Positions 7,658 through 14,940 are shown, numbered from the stretch's first letter. The stretch: DNA of 64,000 nucleotides from Bradyrhizobium sp. AZCC 2176 (GCF_036924645.1 NZ_JAZHRX010000001.1:3933501-3997500), one strand, 5' to 3'. Translations and numbers: made by a program. Notes: generated by a model not told the origin, from the letters alone.

Positions 7658-8029
7658 ATGGATCAAATCGTTCACGACAACAGCCTACTGCACGGCGCTG
7701 ACGCCTTCATGCGGTCAAACCGCCCGATGCTGGCGGAAATCCTGGGCGCCGTCTGCGAACTGTACCGGGTCGATCCTGACGAGATTGAGCAGCGGGCCGG
7801 CATCCAGGCGCGGCGGGCTTATTGCTTCTTTGCGGAACGTTGGTCGCGGGAGCCGTGCGCGGCGATCGGCGCCATGGTCGGGATGACTCATCGGGAGGTG
7901 GCGCGGGTGGCCGAACGCGTCGCCTATCTGAGCCCGGAGGATCATCTTTTGCGCGACGACATGGATTTGCTGACCGTCAGCATTGCGGAGCGCGTTCTTC
8001 GCCGCAAGCGCGGCGGGGGTCACCGATGA
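7658..8029 (+). CDS. DnaA C-terminal-like helix-turn-helix protein
   Basis: 123 residues from ATG 7658 with AAAGGGG upstream. The centre (ILGAVCELYRVDPDEIEQR, RRAYCFFAERWSREP, CAAIGAMVGMTHREVARV) follows the pattern of DnaA domain IV, the DnaA-box-binding module, without an AAA+ domain. Stand-alone proteins of this kind occur in alphaproteobacterial phages and may act as transcription or replication-origin factors. Its stop overlaps the next start (ATGA), so it belongs to the early operon. Confidence 0.7.
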   Translation: MDQIVHDNSLLHGADAFMRSNRPMLAEILGAVCELYRVDPDEIEQRAGIQARRAYCFFAERWSREPCAAIGAMVGMTHREVARVAERVAYLSPEDHLLRDDMDLLTVSIAERVLRRKRGGGHR

Positions 8030-8256
8030 CCAAGTTGACGCTCCAAGAATGGGACGAACTGATTGGGCGTCACCTGCACATGATCGAGGCGGGCGCGGAA
8101 ATCTGCGAACGCCACGCCCAACATCTATTTGGCGTGCCGGATTGGCCAACCCGCGCTGCGGATCAAATGGCGCGTGTCGAGTCCACCTTGGGCGTAGCTC
8201 TAACCCGGATTTGCAAAGCCCGGCAGGAAATGGAGCGGAAACCCCGTGTCGGTTGA
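8026..8256 (+). CDS. Hypothetical early phage protein
   Basis: 76 residues from ATG 8026, overlapping the previous stop by ATGA. Two helical segments (LQEWDELIGRHLHMIEAGAE, AADQMARVESTLGVALTRI) and several His/Cys residues, but no metal-binding pattern I can defend. Unknown function; early operon. Confidence 0.65.
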   Translation: MTKLTLQEWDELIGRHLHMIEAGAEICERHAQHLFGVPDWPTRAADQMARVESTLGVALTRICKARQEMERKPRVG

Positions 8257-8437
8257 ACTGATCCATAGCGAATTGAGCGACGCTGATTGCAAGCGCGTCA
8301 TCCGCATGATGGCCGACGCGCGGGCGCTACATAACGAACTGACGCGGGCGCAGATCAGGGGCGTCTATCAGAACATCGAAATTATTCGCGACATCCTGTC
8401 TCTCATGCTGGACCGGGCCGATGGCAAAACCAAATGA
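8246..8437 (+). CDS. Hypothetical early phage protein
   Basis: 63 residues from GTG 8246, inside the end of the previous gene. Almost entirely helical (DADCKRVIRMMADARALHNE, IRDILSLMLDRADGK). Overlaps the Gp157 gene by 17 bp. Unknown function; the tight overlaps imply co-translation. Confidence 0.6.
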   Translation: MSVELIHSELSDADCKRVIRMMADARALHNELTRAQIRGVYQNIEIIRDILSLMLDRADGKTK

Positions 8438-8927
8438 ACAGACCGCGATCAATCTAACCCAGCAAATCGAGGCATTGCTGCGGGAATATCCCGACCTCGC
8501 CGACGACGAAATTTTGCTCGCCGATATGCTGGAAGGTCAGACCGATCTGGCCAATGTGCTGACCTCGCTGATTGTCGCCCTGGACGACGCCAAGGCCTTG
8601 CGCGACGGCACCGCCGGGCGCCTGGAAGAATTGACCGCGCGGAAAGCCCGGTTCGGCCGGCGCATGGAATTTGTGCGTAGCCTGATCCTGCGGATTATGG
8701 AAGCCGCGCAACTGCCCAAGGTCGAACTGCCCGAAGCGACGCTATCGCTGCGCAAAAATCAGCAAGCCCTGATCGGCGAGGGGGACGGTGATCTGCCCGA
8801 CGAGCTTTGCAAGATCAAGCGCGAGCCGGACCGCAAGAAAATCAAGGAAGCCATCCAGGGCGGGCGCGAGGTGCCGGGCTTCACTCTCAACAACGCGCCG
8901 CCGTCGCTCACTGTGCGGGTGAAGTAA
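8421..8927 (+). CDS. Gp157-family protein
   Basis: 168 residues from ATG 8421. It has the order expected for the Siphovirus Gp157 family: an N-terminal helical part, a long charged helix (LEELTARKARFGRRMEFVRS), then a short beta-rich C-terminus with KVELPEATLSLRKNQQAL, LPDELCKIKREPDRKKIKEA and GGREVPGFTL. In Streptococcus phage Sfi21 the family was linked to phage resistance. In many phages it sits beside single-strand annealing or RecT/Rad52-type genes, as here, which suggests a part in recombination. Confidence 0.85.
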   Translation: MAKPNEQTAINLTQQIEALLREYPDLADDEILLADMLEGQTDLANVLTSLIVALDDAKALRDGTAGRLEELTARKARFGRRMEFVRSLILRIMEAAQLPKVELPEATLSLRKNQQALIGEGDGDLPDELCKIKREPDRKKIKEAIQGGREVPGFTLNNAPPSLTVRVK

Positions 8928-9637
8928 TGCGGGACATCATTGAAATCTGCGACCAATTGGCAGCGCCGTTCCCGATCGAGGAAATTTCCTGGCGCGTTGG
9001 GCCGACCAACGAGAAAAGCCGCAAGCAGGATGAACCGTTGCGCGGGCAGGCGCTCTGTTATGTAGATGCGCGCACCGTGATGGAGCGGTTTGATAGCGTC
9101 GTGGGGGTCAACGGCTGGGCATGCCACTACACGCCGGGCGTCGGCACGTCGATCGTGTGCAACATCGCCATTAAGTTTCCGGTCTACAACGGCGAAAATC
9201 TGGTTGGCTTCGATTGGGTGTCCAAGGCGGACGGCGCCGGGCCTTCCGACATGGAAGCGGAAAAGGGCGCGCTGTCGGACGCCTTCAAGCGCGCTGCCGT
9301 GCGCTGGGGCGTTGGCCGGTATCTGTACGATGTCAAAGCGCCGTGGCTTGAACTGGACAAGCGCGGCAACAGCGCATTCATCCGCCCGGCAGATCACGGC
9401 CGACTCGCCCAACTTCACGAAGAATTCGCCCGCAGGGCCGGTTGGGGCAGTCATGAGGGCGTGGCGGCCTATCGCGTGTTGCTCGCCGATATCAAGCAAC
9501 TGACAGCACAGAGCGCCGCCAACTTTAGCGCCGAACATCGCGCCCTGATTGAGCAGATGCCGGTTTCGATGCGTCAGCATTTGCTGCGGGAAATCCAAAA
9601 GAAAGCGGAAGGGACCAATGGCCGAAAAACCGACTAA
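8927..9637 (+). CDS. Rad52/Rad22-type single-strand annealing protein
   Basis: 236 residues. The start overlaps the previous stop (TAATG). FPIEEISWRVGPTN, ALCYVDARTVMERFDSVVG, NGWACHY, DMEAEKGALSDAFKRAAVRW and GVGRYLYD match the annealing core of the Rad52_Rad22 family, ending near residue 145. A variable tail follows. The function is annealing of complementary single strands in phage recombination or replication. No partner exonuclease is obvious nearby, so it may use host nucleases. Confidence 0.9.
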   Translation: MRDIIEICDQLAAPFPIEEISWRVGPTNEKSRKQDEPLRGQALCYVDARTVMERFDSVVGVNGWACHYTPGVGTSIVCNIAIKFPVYNGENLVGFDWVSKADGAGPSDMEAEKGALSDAFKRAAVRWGVGRYLYDVKAPWLELDKRGNSAFIRPADHGRLAQLHEEFARRAGWGSHEGVAAYRVLLADIKQLTAQSAANFSAEHRALIEQMPVSMRQHLLREIQKKAEGTNGRKTD

Positions 9638-9818
9638 GGGCGTGTTGTTCTTTTCCGATCGGGAGCCGCACATAACCGGCTATCTCGTCATCGGCAATGA
9701 GCATTTCGAACTCGTTGGCTGGCATTCGACCAAAATCCGCGCCGATCTATCCGTGAAGAAAACCGGCGAAAGACAAGAGGATTTGTTCGATGGGGATCGA
9801 AGCGGCGAAGGCGGTTGA
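9618..9818 (+). CDS. Hypothetical small early protein
   Basis: 66 residues from ATG 9618 after GAAGGGA, overlapping the annealing-protein gene by 20 bp. GVLFFSDREPHITGYLVIGNE and FELVGWHSTKIRADLSVKK look like a small beta-barrel. Phage proteins with a similar start occur next to recombination genes. Function unknown. Confidence 0.6.
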   Translation: MAEKPTKGVLFFSDREPHITGYLVIGNEHFELVGWHSTKIRADLSVKKTGERQEDLFDGDRSGEGG

Positions 9819-10266
9819 AAACGCCATAACGTTCGAAGCCAAAAAGGACGGGCTGCAACAGCGGCAGTCCGGCGATTGGACCTTGCGGCTTGTGATCGCT
9901 GGCGCCGACATGGACGATCGTGTCTCAAAGGCGCCGATGGGCACGCGCTACCAATGCGTGATTGTCGAAATCAACGACGACGAAACGCCGCGCGATCACA
10001 AGGCCGAAGAACGCGACAAGTGGCGAGCGCTGGGCGCTACAAAGCAGGCCGGCATTCGCTGCAAAGAGCCGACGTTCTGGGCGTTTCTCGTGGAGGAAAT
10101 GAACTGTTGCGCCTGGAGCGAAGCCGAAGCGGCCGAAGCGGTGCGCGACATCTGCCGCGTTGCCTCGCGCGCCGATCTGGACAAGCCCGGCCATTCGTTG
10201 GAACGCGTGCGCTGGTTCGATCTGGATAATCAATATCAGGCGTGGAGGATCAGGGAAAATGGTTGA
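9790..10266 (+). CDS. Hypothetical early phage protein
   Basis: 158 residues from ATG 9790, overlapping its upstream and downstream neighbours. The centre (GTRYQCVIVEINDDETP, EERDKWRALGATKQAGIRCK, FWAFLVEEMNC) does not match a family I know. The C-terminus (HSLERVRWFDLDNQYQAW) is conserved-looking. Its place between the annealing protein and the HNH protein suggests DNA metabolism. Confidence 0.6.
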   Translation: MGIEAAKAVENAITFEAKKDGLQQRQSGDWTLRLVIAGADMDDRVSKAPMGTRYQCVIVEINDDETPRDHKAEERDKWRALGATKQAGIRCKEPTFWAFLVEEMNCCAWSEAEAAEAVRDICRVASRADLDKPGHSLERVRWFDLDNQYQAWRIRENG

Positions 10267-10585
10267 ACCAAATTTCCGCGATCCGCGCCAGCATGATGAC
10301 GACTATCTGGATTACATCCGGCGGCAACCCTGTTGCATCTGCGGCGAGAACACCACGGTAGAAGCCGCACATTTGCGCGTCGGTTCGATCAATGACGGCA
10401 AGCGCTATACCGGCATGGCCGAAAAATCTTCGGACAAATGGGCGCTGCCGCTGTGCGGCAAGCACCACCGCGAACAGCACTCAATGAACGAGCGCGAATT
10501 TTGGGCGAGCTATGGGCTCGATCCCTTTGCGCTGGCGATGACCTATCACAAGCCAGCGAGGGGGCGCGATGAAGGTGGAGCTTGA
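10259..10585 (+). CDS. HNH-type nuclease-like protein (DUF968/Ref-like)
   Basis: 108 residues from ATG 10259. It holds CCICG near the N-terminus, EAAHLRVGS, then PLCGKHHREQHSMNEREFWA: the CxxC...H...CxxHH layout of an HNH/treble-clef nuclease, as in phage DUF968 and Ref proteins (RecA-dependent nuclease of phage P1). Likely a structure-specific or RecA-related endonuclease of the recombination module. The exact subfamily is uncertain. Confidence 0.75.
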   Translation: MVEPNFRDPRQHDDDYLDYIRRQPCCICGENTTVEAAHLRVGSINDGKRYTGMAEKSSDKWALPLCGKHHREQHSMNEREFWASYGLDPFALAMTYHKPARGRDEGGA

Positions 10586-10730
10586 CCGGAGGACCAGTGA
10601 CGGCTTGCGAATGGTAACGCTCACGGCCAACGACAGCGCGAAGCTGCCGGAAACAATTCGCGCCTGGATCAAGATGCTGCAAATCGCAGAACGCTGGCTG
10701 CAAGAGGGAAAGCGGAAGGACAACCCATGA
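10569..10730 (+). CDS. Small hypothetical protein
   Basis: 53 residues: ATG 10569 overlaps the end of the HNH gene and the stop overlaps the next start by ATGA (10727-10730). It begins MKVELDRRTSDGLRMVTLTA and ends in a helical, basic segment. The overlaps on both sides make it credible despite its size. Confidence 0.6.
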   Translation: MKVELDRRTSDGLRMVTLTANDSAKLPETIRAWIKMLQIAERWLQEGKRKDNP

Positions 10731-10930
10731 AACGCCGCTATTCGATTTTTGGCCGTGAATATGGCTCGGACCGCGATGTCGAACTGGCGCAGTGCGACAA
10801 CAATCCGCAGGCCGTTATGGATGGCCTGATGCGCAAGACGCTGACGATTAAGCACTCGGTTTTGGAGACTTCCAAAAAGCAAAGCCGGGTTCGGAAATAT
10901 ACGTGGCTGCGGATCGTAGAAAATTCGTGA
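10727..10930 (+). CDS. Small hypothetical protein
   Basis: 67 residues from ATG 10727. MKRRYSIFGREYGSDRDVEL starts a small, basic, probably beta-rich protein (LRKYTWLRIVENS-like end). No recognised domain. Early operon member. Confidence 0.55.
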   Translation: MKRRYSIFGREYGSDRDVELAQCDNNPQAVMDGLMRKTLTIKHSVLETSKKQSRVRKYTWLRIVENS

Positions 10931-10939
10931 GGGCCGCCA

Positions 10940-11257
10940 ATGGCCGGAATGAAAGACAAGCTAGGCGATATGCCTTTTGCGCCGCCGCCCGTGCGGGCGT
11001 TTGACGGGAGCACCTATCACCCAGGCGCCGACTACGTTCGCCTAAACGGCCAATTGCAACGCGTCGCCGCGCTGATGGAGGACGGCAGATTCCGCACATT
11101 GCGAGAGATTGCGGACGAAGCCGGCGGCACGGAAGCCAGCGTTAGCGCGCGGCTGCGGGATTTCCGGAAACCGAAATATGGCGCTCGCGAGGTGCAGCGG
11201 GAGCGCGTTGCAGGGGGGCTTTACCGGTATCGGCTCGTGCCAATCGAACGGCGGTAG
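10940..11257 (+). CDS. Winged-helix protein of the early operon
   Basis: 105 residues from ATG 10940. The middle (LQRVAALMEDGRFRTLREIA, DEAGGTEASVSARLRDFRKP) is a winged-helix motif and GGLYRYRLVP forms the likely wing. Phage proteins of this type often act in replication initiation or as regulators before a DUF1376/helicase-loader-like gene, which is the order seen here. Confidence 0.65.
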   Translation: MAGMKDKLGDMPFAPPPVRAFDGSTYHPGADYVRLNGQLQRVAALMEDGRFRTLREIADEAGGTEASVSARLRDFRKPKYGAREVQRERVAGGLYRYRLVPIERR

Positions 11258-11260
11258 ACC

Positions 11261-11638
11261 GTGCGCGAAAAGCCGAAGCTTGGCTATTTCCCTTTCCCGT
11301 TGCTGGCGTGGCTCGATATCGTCGCCGATCTGGACGCGGAACATGAGCGCGCGTTGATGCGCCTTGTCATCCGCTACTGCGTCAAGGGCTTCCTTCCGAA
11401 CGATGACAACGCGCTGGCGGCGATCGTCGGCGTTCGGCCGCGCGTGTGGCTGCGGATGCGCCAGCGGCTTGCAATCAAGTTTCCCCAGGACGGTTGGCGG
11501 TGGCCGGAAATCGACACGCGAATCGCCGACGCGCAAAAAATATCGGGGATAAGATCGGAACTCGGAAAGGTCGGAAGAACGAAACAATTACTTCCGAAAC
11601 ATGGCTTTTCGCTGCCGTCAAAAGCACGGCGAAATTGA
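11261..11638 (+). CDS. DUF1376/YdaU-like protein, short form
   Basis: 125 residues from GTG 11261. KLGYFPFPLLAWLDIVADLD, ALMRLVIRYCVKGFLPND, LAAIVGVRPRVWLRMRQRLA and GWRWPEIDTRIADAQK resemble the N-terminal DUF1376 domain linked to phage replication. The family usually has a longer basic tail. Here TGA 11636-11638 (context TGA-C) ends it early, and the same frame continues for 31 more codons to TAA 11732-11734. Readthrough or a recent nonsense change is possible. The extra frame lies over an inverted repeat, so chance is also possible. Confidence 0.65.
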   Translation: MREKPKLGYFPFPLLAWLDIVADLDAEHERALMRLVIRYCVKGFLPNDDNALAAIVGVRPRVWLRMRQRLAIKFPQDGWRWPEIDTRIADAQKISGIRSELGKVGRTKQLLPKHGFSLPSKARRN

Positions 11639-11677
11639 CTCAAGCATTTGAAATCATTCGAAGCGGCTCGGGCTATT

Positions 11678-11731
11678 GCCCAGGCAATTGCTCGGGCTGT
11701 AGCCGTGGCATGCCTGGGCAATTGCCTGGGC
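11678..11731. repeat. 14-bp perfect inverted repeat
   Basis: GCCCAGGCAATTGC (11678-11691) and its reverse complement (11718-11731) are separated by 26 nt. The central CAATTG also occurs inside each arm. There is no T-tract. It lies between the DUF1376-like gene and the last early gene and could be an RNA processing site or a protein-binding site. Confidence 0.7.
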
Positions 11732-11840
11732 TAATATAGTACCTAAAACAATTACCAGTCTTTCCTACTGCCGCGCGCGAACGGCTTGGCAATTTGGCGG
11801 TTGAAGCGTAGTCGTAACCATTACGCCGCTGGATTTGCTG

Positions 11841-12362
11841 ATGCCGCAAAAGTACGACGACACGGCAGGCCCGACCATTGAACGTATCGCCCGCGCTGGC
11901 GCGTTTTTCACCGTGGCCGGCCGCTCACGTTCCGCCCGAAAAATCACCATGCTGGACGACGCTCTGGGGCGGGCCTGGATGCGTCGAAATATTTCGGCCG
12001 AAGAGTACAGCGCTCTAAAGAAATACGCCCTGCACTGGCTCGCTGGCGGCTTGCAGGGCCATTTGGGCAGCGTCGATCTAAACCGAATTCTCGCATTCGA
12101 TCCCGGCAGCATGTCCGGGCTAGCCAAAACGGAACGGCAAGCAGATCACAGGCGGCTCTATTGGGCCGCGCACGATCAGTTAGGCGCCCGGCCGGCATTC
12201 GTCGCCGATCATATCGCTTGCATGGATAGTTCCGTTCCCCAGGTGGCCGCGATGCTGGGCTACCGTTCCCCGTCACGCGGTCGCGCCAAGGTGATCGAGA
12301 TTTTGAGCGATGCCGGGTTTCGATTGATGAAATTTTGGGACGATATCGCAAGGGGGCATTGA
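11841..12362 (+). CDS. Hypothetical protein at end of early operon
   Basis: 173 residues from ATG 11841; the ribosome-binding site is weak. It is helical, with SAEEYSALKKYALHWLAGGL, then VDLNRILAFDPGSMSGLA and a C-terminal helix-turn-helix-like stretch (SVPQVAAMLGYRSPSRGRAK). Its position as the last gene before a terminator, and a DNA-binding look, resemble late-gene activators of other phages. That role is a guess. Confidence 0.6.
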   Translation: MPQKYDDTAGPTIERIARAGAFFTVAGRSRSARKITMLDDALGRAWMRRNISAEEYSALKKYALHWLAGGLQGHLGSVDLNRILAFDPGSMSGLAKTERQADHRRLYWAAHDQLGARPAFVADHIACMDSSVPQVAAMLGYRSPSRGRAKVIEILSDAGFRLMKFWDDIARGH

Positions 12363-12465
12363 CAAAGGGACGTTTTGCGCGATGTTTGGATTAGTTTCGC
12401 GTCGTGCGGCCGAAAGGCAGCCCTGGTAGTCCTTAGTCCCCTTTGGCGTTACCTAGCGCGAAATT

Positions 12466-12494
12466 AAAAAGGCCGGGAGCGATCCCGGCCTTTT
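12466..12494 (+). terminator. Rho-independent terminator of the early operon
   Basis: GGCCGGGA (12471-12478), loop GCGA, TCCCGGCC (12483-12490), then TTTT. Located about 100 bp after the last rightward early gene. Confidence 0.85.
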
Positions 12495-12525
12495 GCATTC
12501 GTGGGTAAACTTCTCCCGAAAAACT

Positions 12526-12560
12526 GAGGGCGGCGCTCGGGCCTTCGCCGCCCTCTTTTT
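12526..12560. terminator. Bidirectional terminator
   Basis: GAGGGCGGCG (12526-12535) pairs with CGCCGCCCTC (12546-12555). TTTTT follows on the plus strand, and the A-run before the stem gives a T-tract for the minus strand. It separates the converging early operon and the first cassette operon. Confidence 0.85.
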
Positions 12561-12573
12561 CATGACAGAACAG

Positions 12574-12762
12574 TCAGTCCTCTTCGATGTAGCCGGGCGG
12601 CGGTTCGATCCGCTGTAGCAGGGTGGCATCTTTGAGATCGATGCTAAAATCTGCGCCGATAAGCCAAATTTCTTCGCCGGATTTTTGAACTACCGTGACT
12701 TTGCGCTGCTCTTTGAACACGAGAGCCCAATAGTAGCCGTCAGGCGGGGCGGGGTGGGTCAT
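12574..12762 (-). CDS. Small hypothetical protein, first cassette operon
   Basis: 62 residues, the last of three overlapping genes (13660 to 12574). [20 protein letters not shown] is followed by short beta-strand-like segments (KVTVVQKSGEEIWLIGAD) and an acidic end. It overlaps the upstream gene by ATGA. Unknown function. Confidence 0.6.
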   Translation of the reverse strand: MTHPAPPDGYYWALVFKEQRKVTVVQKSGEEIWLIGADFSIDLKDATLLQRIEPPPGYIEED

Positions 12763-13010
12763 GACAAATCCGCCGCCGCTATCTTGTGCTTGACCATGAG
12801 GCGGACCAGAAGCGCGACGACTTTGGGCACGGGATATTCGCCGCTAGCCCAACTGCGCACGGTGCGACCGCGCACGGCAAGCAGGCGGCCAAAGCCTTCT
12901 TGGGAAATTTTCAGTTTGCCGTTGATATCGACAGCGGCGCGAAATTCGTCCGTTGTCATGTGGATGACTTCCGGCTTTTTGGGCGCGGCCTTCTTTTTCG
13001 CTTTCTTCAT
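12759..13010 (-). CDS. XRE-type helix-turn-helix protein
   Basis: 83 residues with a lysine-rich N-terminus, then [36 protein letters not shown] and [18 protein letters not shown], a NadS/XRE-like helix-turn-helix. Overlaps both neighbours by 4 bp. As a small DNA-binding protein in the promoter-cassette region it is the nearest candidate to bind the repeated operator, but nothing in the sequence proves this. Confidence 0.75.
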   Translation of the reverse strand: MKKAKKKAAPKKPEVIHMTTDEFRAAVDINGKLKISQEGFGRLLAVRGRTVRSWASGEYPVPKVVALLVRLMVKHKIAAADLS

Positions 13011-13660
13011 TCCGGTTTCCTTTCTTTGAGGCGATCAATCAGGCGCAGAACGCTCTGTGAATGCCATTTGCCGCCGGTTGGCGTGGCGATGTCGCGCGCG
13101 TTCAAAATGCTGGCGATACGGCGCGATGACAGGTTGATGAAGGGCCAAACGACTTCGCGCAGGCCTTCCGCGAATTCGGCCGCCATGTCCGAGTTAGCCT
13201 TGGCTTGCGCGGCATTGCCCAGGACAGTGCCGCGCGCCTTGGCGGCGGCTAGCGCGTCGCGGGTGCGCTCGGCGATCTGGGCGCGCTCCTTTTCCGCCAT
13301 AGCGGCGTAAATGTGCAGCATGAACGGGTCAACGTTTAGGCCTAGCTGCGTCACGATAAACGGAACGCGCTTTTCCATCAGCGTCGAAATAAAAGCGACG
13401 TTGCGCGACAAGCGGCAAAGCTTGGCAACGATAACCGGGCATTTGGCTTTCTTGGCCGCCTTCATTGCAGCGGCCAACTCCGGGCGTCGCTCCAAGGCAT
13501 CAAAGCCTTTCGCGGTTTCGACTTCGATATGAGTCGCGCGGATGTCAAAGCCTTCCGCCGCGCAAAACCGCGTCACGGCGGCTTGCTGGGCTTCCAGGCC
13601 TAGGCCGGATCGGCCTTGGCGCTCGCGTGACACGCGGTAATAGGCAACGGCGGAATGCAT
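13007..13660 (-). CDS. Small serine recombinase (resolvase/invertase family)
   Basis: 217 residues from ATG 13660 with AAAGGGGACC upstream. Catalytic domain: [16 protein letters not shown] (Ser11), [36 protein letters not shown]. The E-helix is followed by a short helix-turn-helix region ([33 protein letters not shown]). Complete and separate from the large integrase. It heads a three-gene operon under the first copy of the repeated promoter. It could resolve, invert or exchange DNA. No inverted pair of recombination sites was recognised. Confidence 0.9.
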   Translation of the reverse strand: MHSAVAYYRVSRERQGRSGLGLEAQQAAVTRFCAAEGFDIRATHIEVETAKGFDALERRPELAAAMKAAKKAKCPVIVAKLCRLSRNVAFISTLMEKRVPFIVTQLGLNVDPFMLHIYAAMAEKERAQIAERTRDALAAAKARGTVLGNAAQAKANSDMAAEFAEGLREVVWPFINLSSRRIASILNARDIATPTGGKWHSQSVLRLIDRLKERKPE

Positions 13661-13686
13661 TTGGTCCCCTTTAGTTTAGCTGGCTT

Positions 13687-13716
13687 GGTTTAGGCTGGTA
13701 TAGCCTAGGCTGTCAA
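13687..13716 (-). promoter_or_regulatory. Repeated cassette promoter, copy 1
   Basis: Minus-strand TTGACA (13711-13716) with the palindrome GCCTAGGC in the spacer and a weak -10 (TAAACC, 18 nt away). Drives the recombinase operon at 13660. Confidence 0.75.
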
Positions 13717-13727
13717 GGTCTAGGCAA

Positions 13728-13752
13728 GAAAAAACCCGGCCTAAGCCGGGTT
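13728..13752 (-). terminator. Terminator of cassette 13759-14163
   Basis: AACCCGGC (13733-13740), loop CTAA, GCCGGGTT (13745-13752). The A-run before the stem gives the T-tract on the minus strand. It sits directly between this cassette's stop and the next cassette's promoter. Confidence 0.85.
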
Positions 13753-13758
13753 GTTAGA

Positions 13759-14163
13759 TCAGATGCCCCAGGGCGCGGCGTCATAGCCGGGGAGTCGGCG
13801 AATAGCCTCTTTCCGGATTTGGTTGACGATTTCAGCGGCTAGCGTGTCCTCGTAATCGTCGGACTCGCAGGCCTGATAGTCGAAGCAATCGCAAAGCTTG
13901 AGGATGACAAGCGCGTCGGGCAGCGGGTTAACCTGCTTGAACCGCAGGGCCTCGCCGATGTCGCCGAAATGCTCCTTTGTGCGCTCGCGGTAGCGCTCGC
14001 CGACGCCGCGCGCGTTTTCATCGATCAGGATGTTAGCGATTGCCTCGGCATTGTTGAGGACGACGCGGACGGCGTTGCCGTTGACGCGGTAATGAACGCC
14101 ATGGCGGACGGCATAGGAAACCAACGTGTTGATATGCAGATCGCTGCAAAGATAGGCCGACAT
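13759..14163 (-). CDS. Hypothetical cassette protein
   Basis: 134 residues from ATG 14163, leader GCCAAGGGGAA. Begins MSAYLCSDLHINTLVSYAVR and ends in an acidic helical part (DYEDTLAAEIVNQIRKEAIR). Proteins with this kind of N-terminus occur on plasmids and phages, but I know no function. Single-gene unit with its own promoter (copy 2) and terminator. Confidence 0.75.
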   Translation of the reverse strand: MSAYLCSDLHINTLVSYAVRHGVHYRVNGNAVRVVLNNAEAIANILIDENARGVGERYRERTKEHFGDIGEALRFKQVNPLPDALVILKLCDCFDYQACESDDYEDTLAAEIVNQIRKEAIRRLPGYDAAPWGI

Positions 14164-14206
14164 TCCAAAAATTCCCCTTGGCTTTGCGCTGAATTGCGCA
14201 AGGCCT

Positions 14207-14236
14207 AATATAGGCTGTAAAAACCTAGGCTGTCAA
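14207..14236 (-). promoter_or_regulatory. Repeated cassette promoter, copy 2
   Basis: Minus-strand TTGACA (14231-14236), CCTAGG in the spacer, TATATT at 14207-14212, spacing 18 nt. The same 60 bp also precede the rightward gene at 14262, so the site is shared by divergent units. Confidence 0.8.
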
Positions 14237-14261
14237 ATCCTAAATCAGGAGGGCTGACAAA

Positions 14262-14501
14262 ATGGCTTGCTTGTCGCTTGGCTTTCTACAGCAACTCCTG
14301 ATTTGGCTTGTGATCGCCGCTGCGATTATCGCCATTATCAAGCTTGCCGTTCCAGCGCTAACCAACCTAATCGGGCTGCCATGGGTTGGGCAAATCGTCA
14401 TGATTATTTGCTGGGCCATAGTCGCCATCATGGTGATCTATTTCATTTTCGCTTTGCTCGGCTGTCTAGTCGGGAGCGGTCCCCCCTTTCGACTCCGGTA
14501 G
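14262..14501 (+). CDS. Small two-helix membrane protein, possible +1 frameshift
   Basis: 79 residues from ATG 14262 with AGGAGGG upstream. Two membrane helices: LIWLVIAAAIIAIIKLAV and IVMIICWAIVAIMVIYFIF. The zero frame stops at 14501 just after CCCCCCTTT (14481-14489). A +1 shift there would add about 24 residues with a proline-rich end (EDLPPYPPPPPPICTGC) and stop at TAA 14560-14562, which overlaps the next ATG as TAATG. That junction suggests the longer product is real or was real. Unusual in being rightward inside the leftward array. Possible holin-like, envelope or exclusion protein. Confidence 0.75.
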   Translation: MACLSLGFLQQLLIWLVIAAAIIAIIKLAVPALTNLIGLPWVGQIVMIICWAIVAIMVIYFIFALLGCLVGSGPPFRLR

Positions 14502-14561
14502 CCAAGTCGAAGATTTGCCGCCCTATCCGCCGCCGCCGCCGCCGATCTGTACGGGTTGCTA

Positions 14562-14657
14562 ATGCCCTGGCTTAAAGACCCTGAAACCGCGCCAGTGTTC
14601 TGGATGATAGCGGCGGGTTGCCTGCTATTGCTGGCGCTCGCGTTCCTGATCCGCTGA
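14562..14657 (+). CDS. 31-residue single-helix membrane peptide
   Basis: ATG 14562 overlaps TAA 14560-14562 of the +1 frame upstream. The peptide has a short polar start (MPWLKDPETAP) and one membrane helix (FWMIAAGCLLLLALAFLI) ending in Arg. Credible because of the coupling and the clean helix. Function unknown. Confidence 0.5.
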   Translation: MPWLKDPETAPVFWMIAAGCLLLLALAFLIR

Positions 14658-14658
14658 A

Positions 14659-14689
14659 AAGAAAAAGCCCGGCTCTAAGGCCGGGCTTT
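14659..14689 (-). terminator. Terminator of cassette 14694-14909
   Basis: AGCCCGGC (14666-14673) pairs with GCCGGGCT (14680-14687). The A-rich run on the plus side gives the minus-strand T-tract. It also lies just after the rightward 31-residue gene and may serve it weakly. Confidence 0.8.
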
Positions 14690-14693
14690 GTGC

Positions 14694-14909
14694 TTAGGAG
14701 TAGGAGAGAATTCGCGCCACCTTGTGCCGGTTATAGGTGTGGTTTCGGCCGATGTCGCGGCGGGTTTGCTTTCCGGTCCCGCCGCAGGAAAAGCAGGTGC
14801 CGGTTTTGCTGCACTTGCCGTTGATGACCGGTCCCCAGGAATAGGTGCCGGTCCCCCGGCATTTGCAGCAGGTGCCGGGCTTGGAATTCGGTTGAGCCAG
14901 ATCGTACAT
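14694..14909 (-). CDS. DnaJ-type zinc-finger cassette protein
   Basis: 71 residues from ATG 14909, leader AAGGGGAACGC. Two CxxCxGxG-type motifs (CCKCRGTGTYSWG and CFSCGGTGKQT) form a single DnaJ-like zinc-binding module with no J-domain. A basic tail follows. Small zinc proteins of this type can act as adaptors or chaperone decoys. The target is unknown. Single-gene cassette under promoter copy 3. Confidence 0.8.
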   Translation of the reverse strand: MYDLAQPNSKPGTCCKCRGTGTYSWGPVINGKCSKTGTCFSCGGTGKQTRRDIGRNHTYNRHKVARILSYS

Positions 14910-14940
14910 TTGCGTTCCCCTTGTGTGATCGAATAAGCCG

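Noticed and set aside
14694..14909. Zinc-finger gene considered as a DnaJ chaperone
   Set aside because: It lacks a J-domain and is only 71 residues; only the zinc module is shared.
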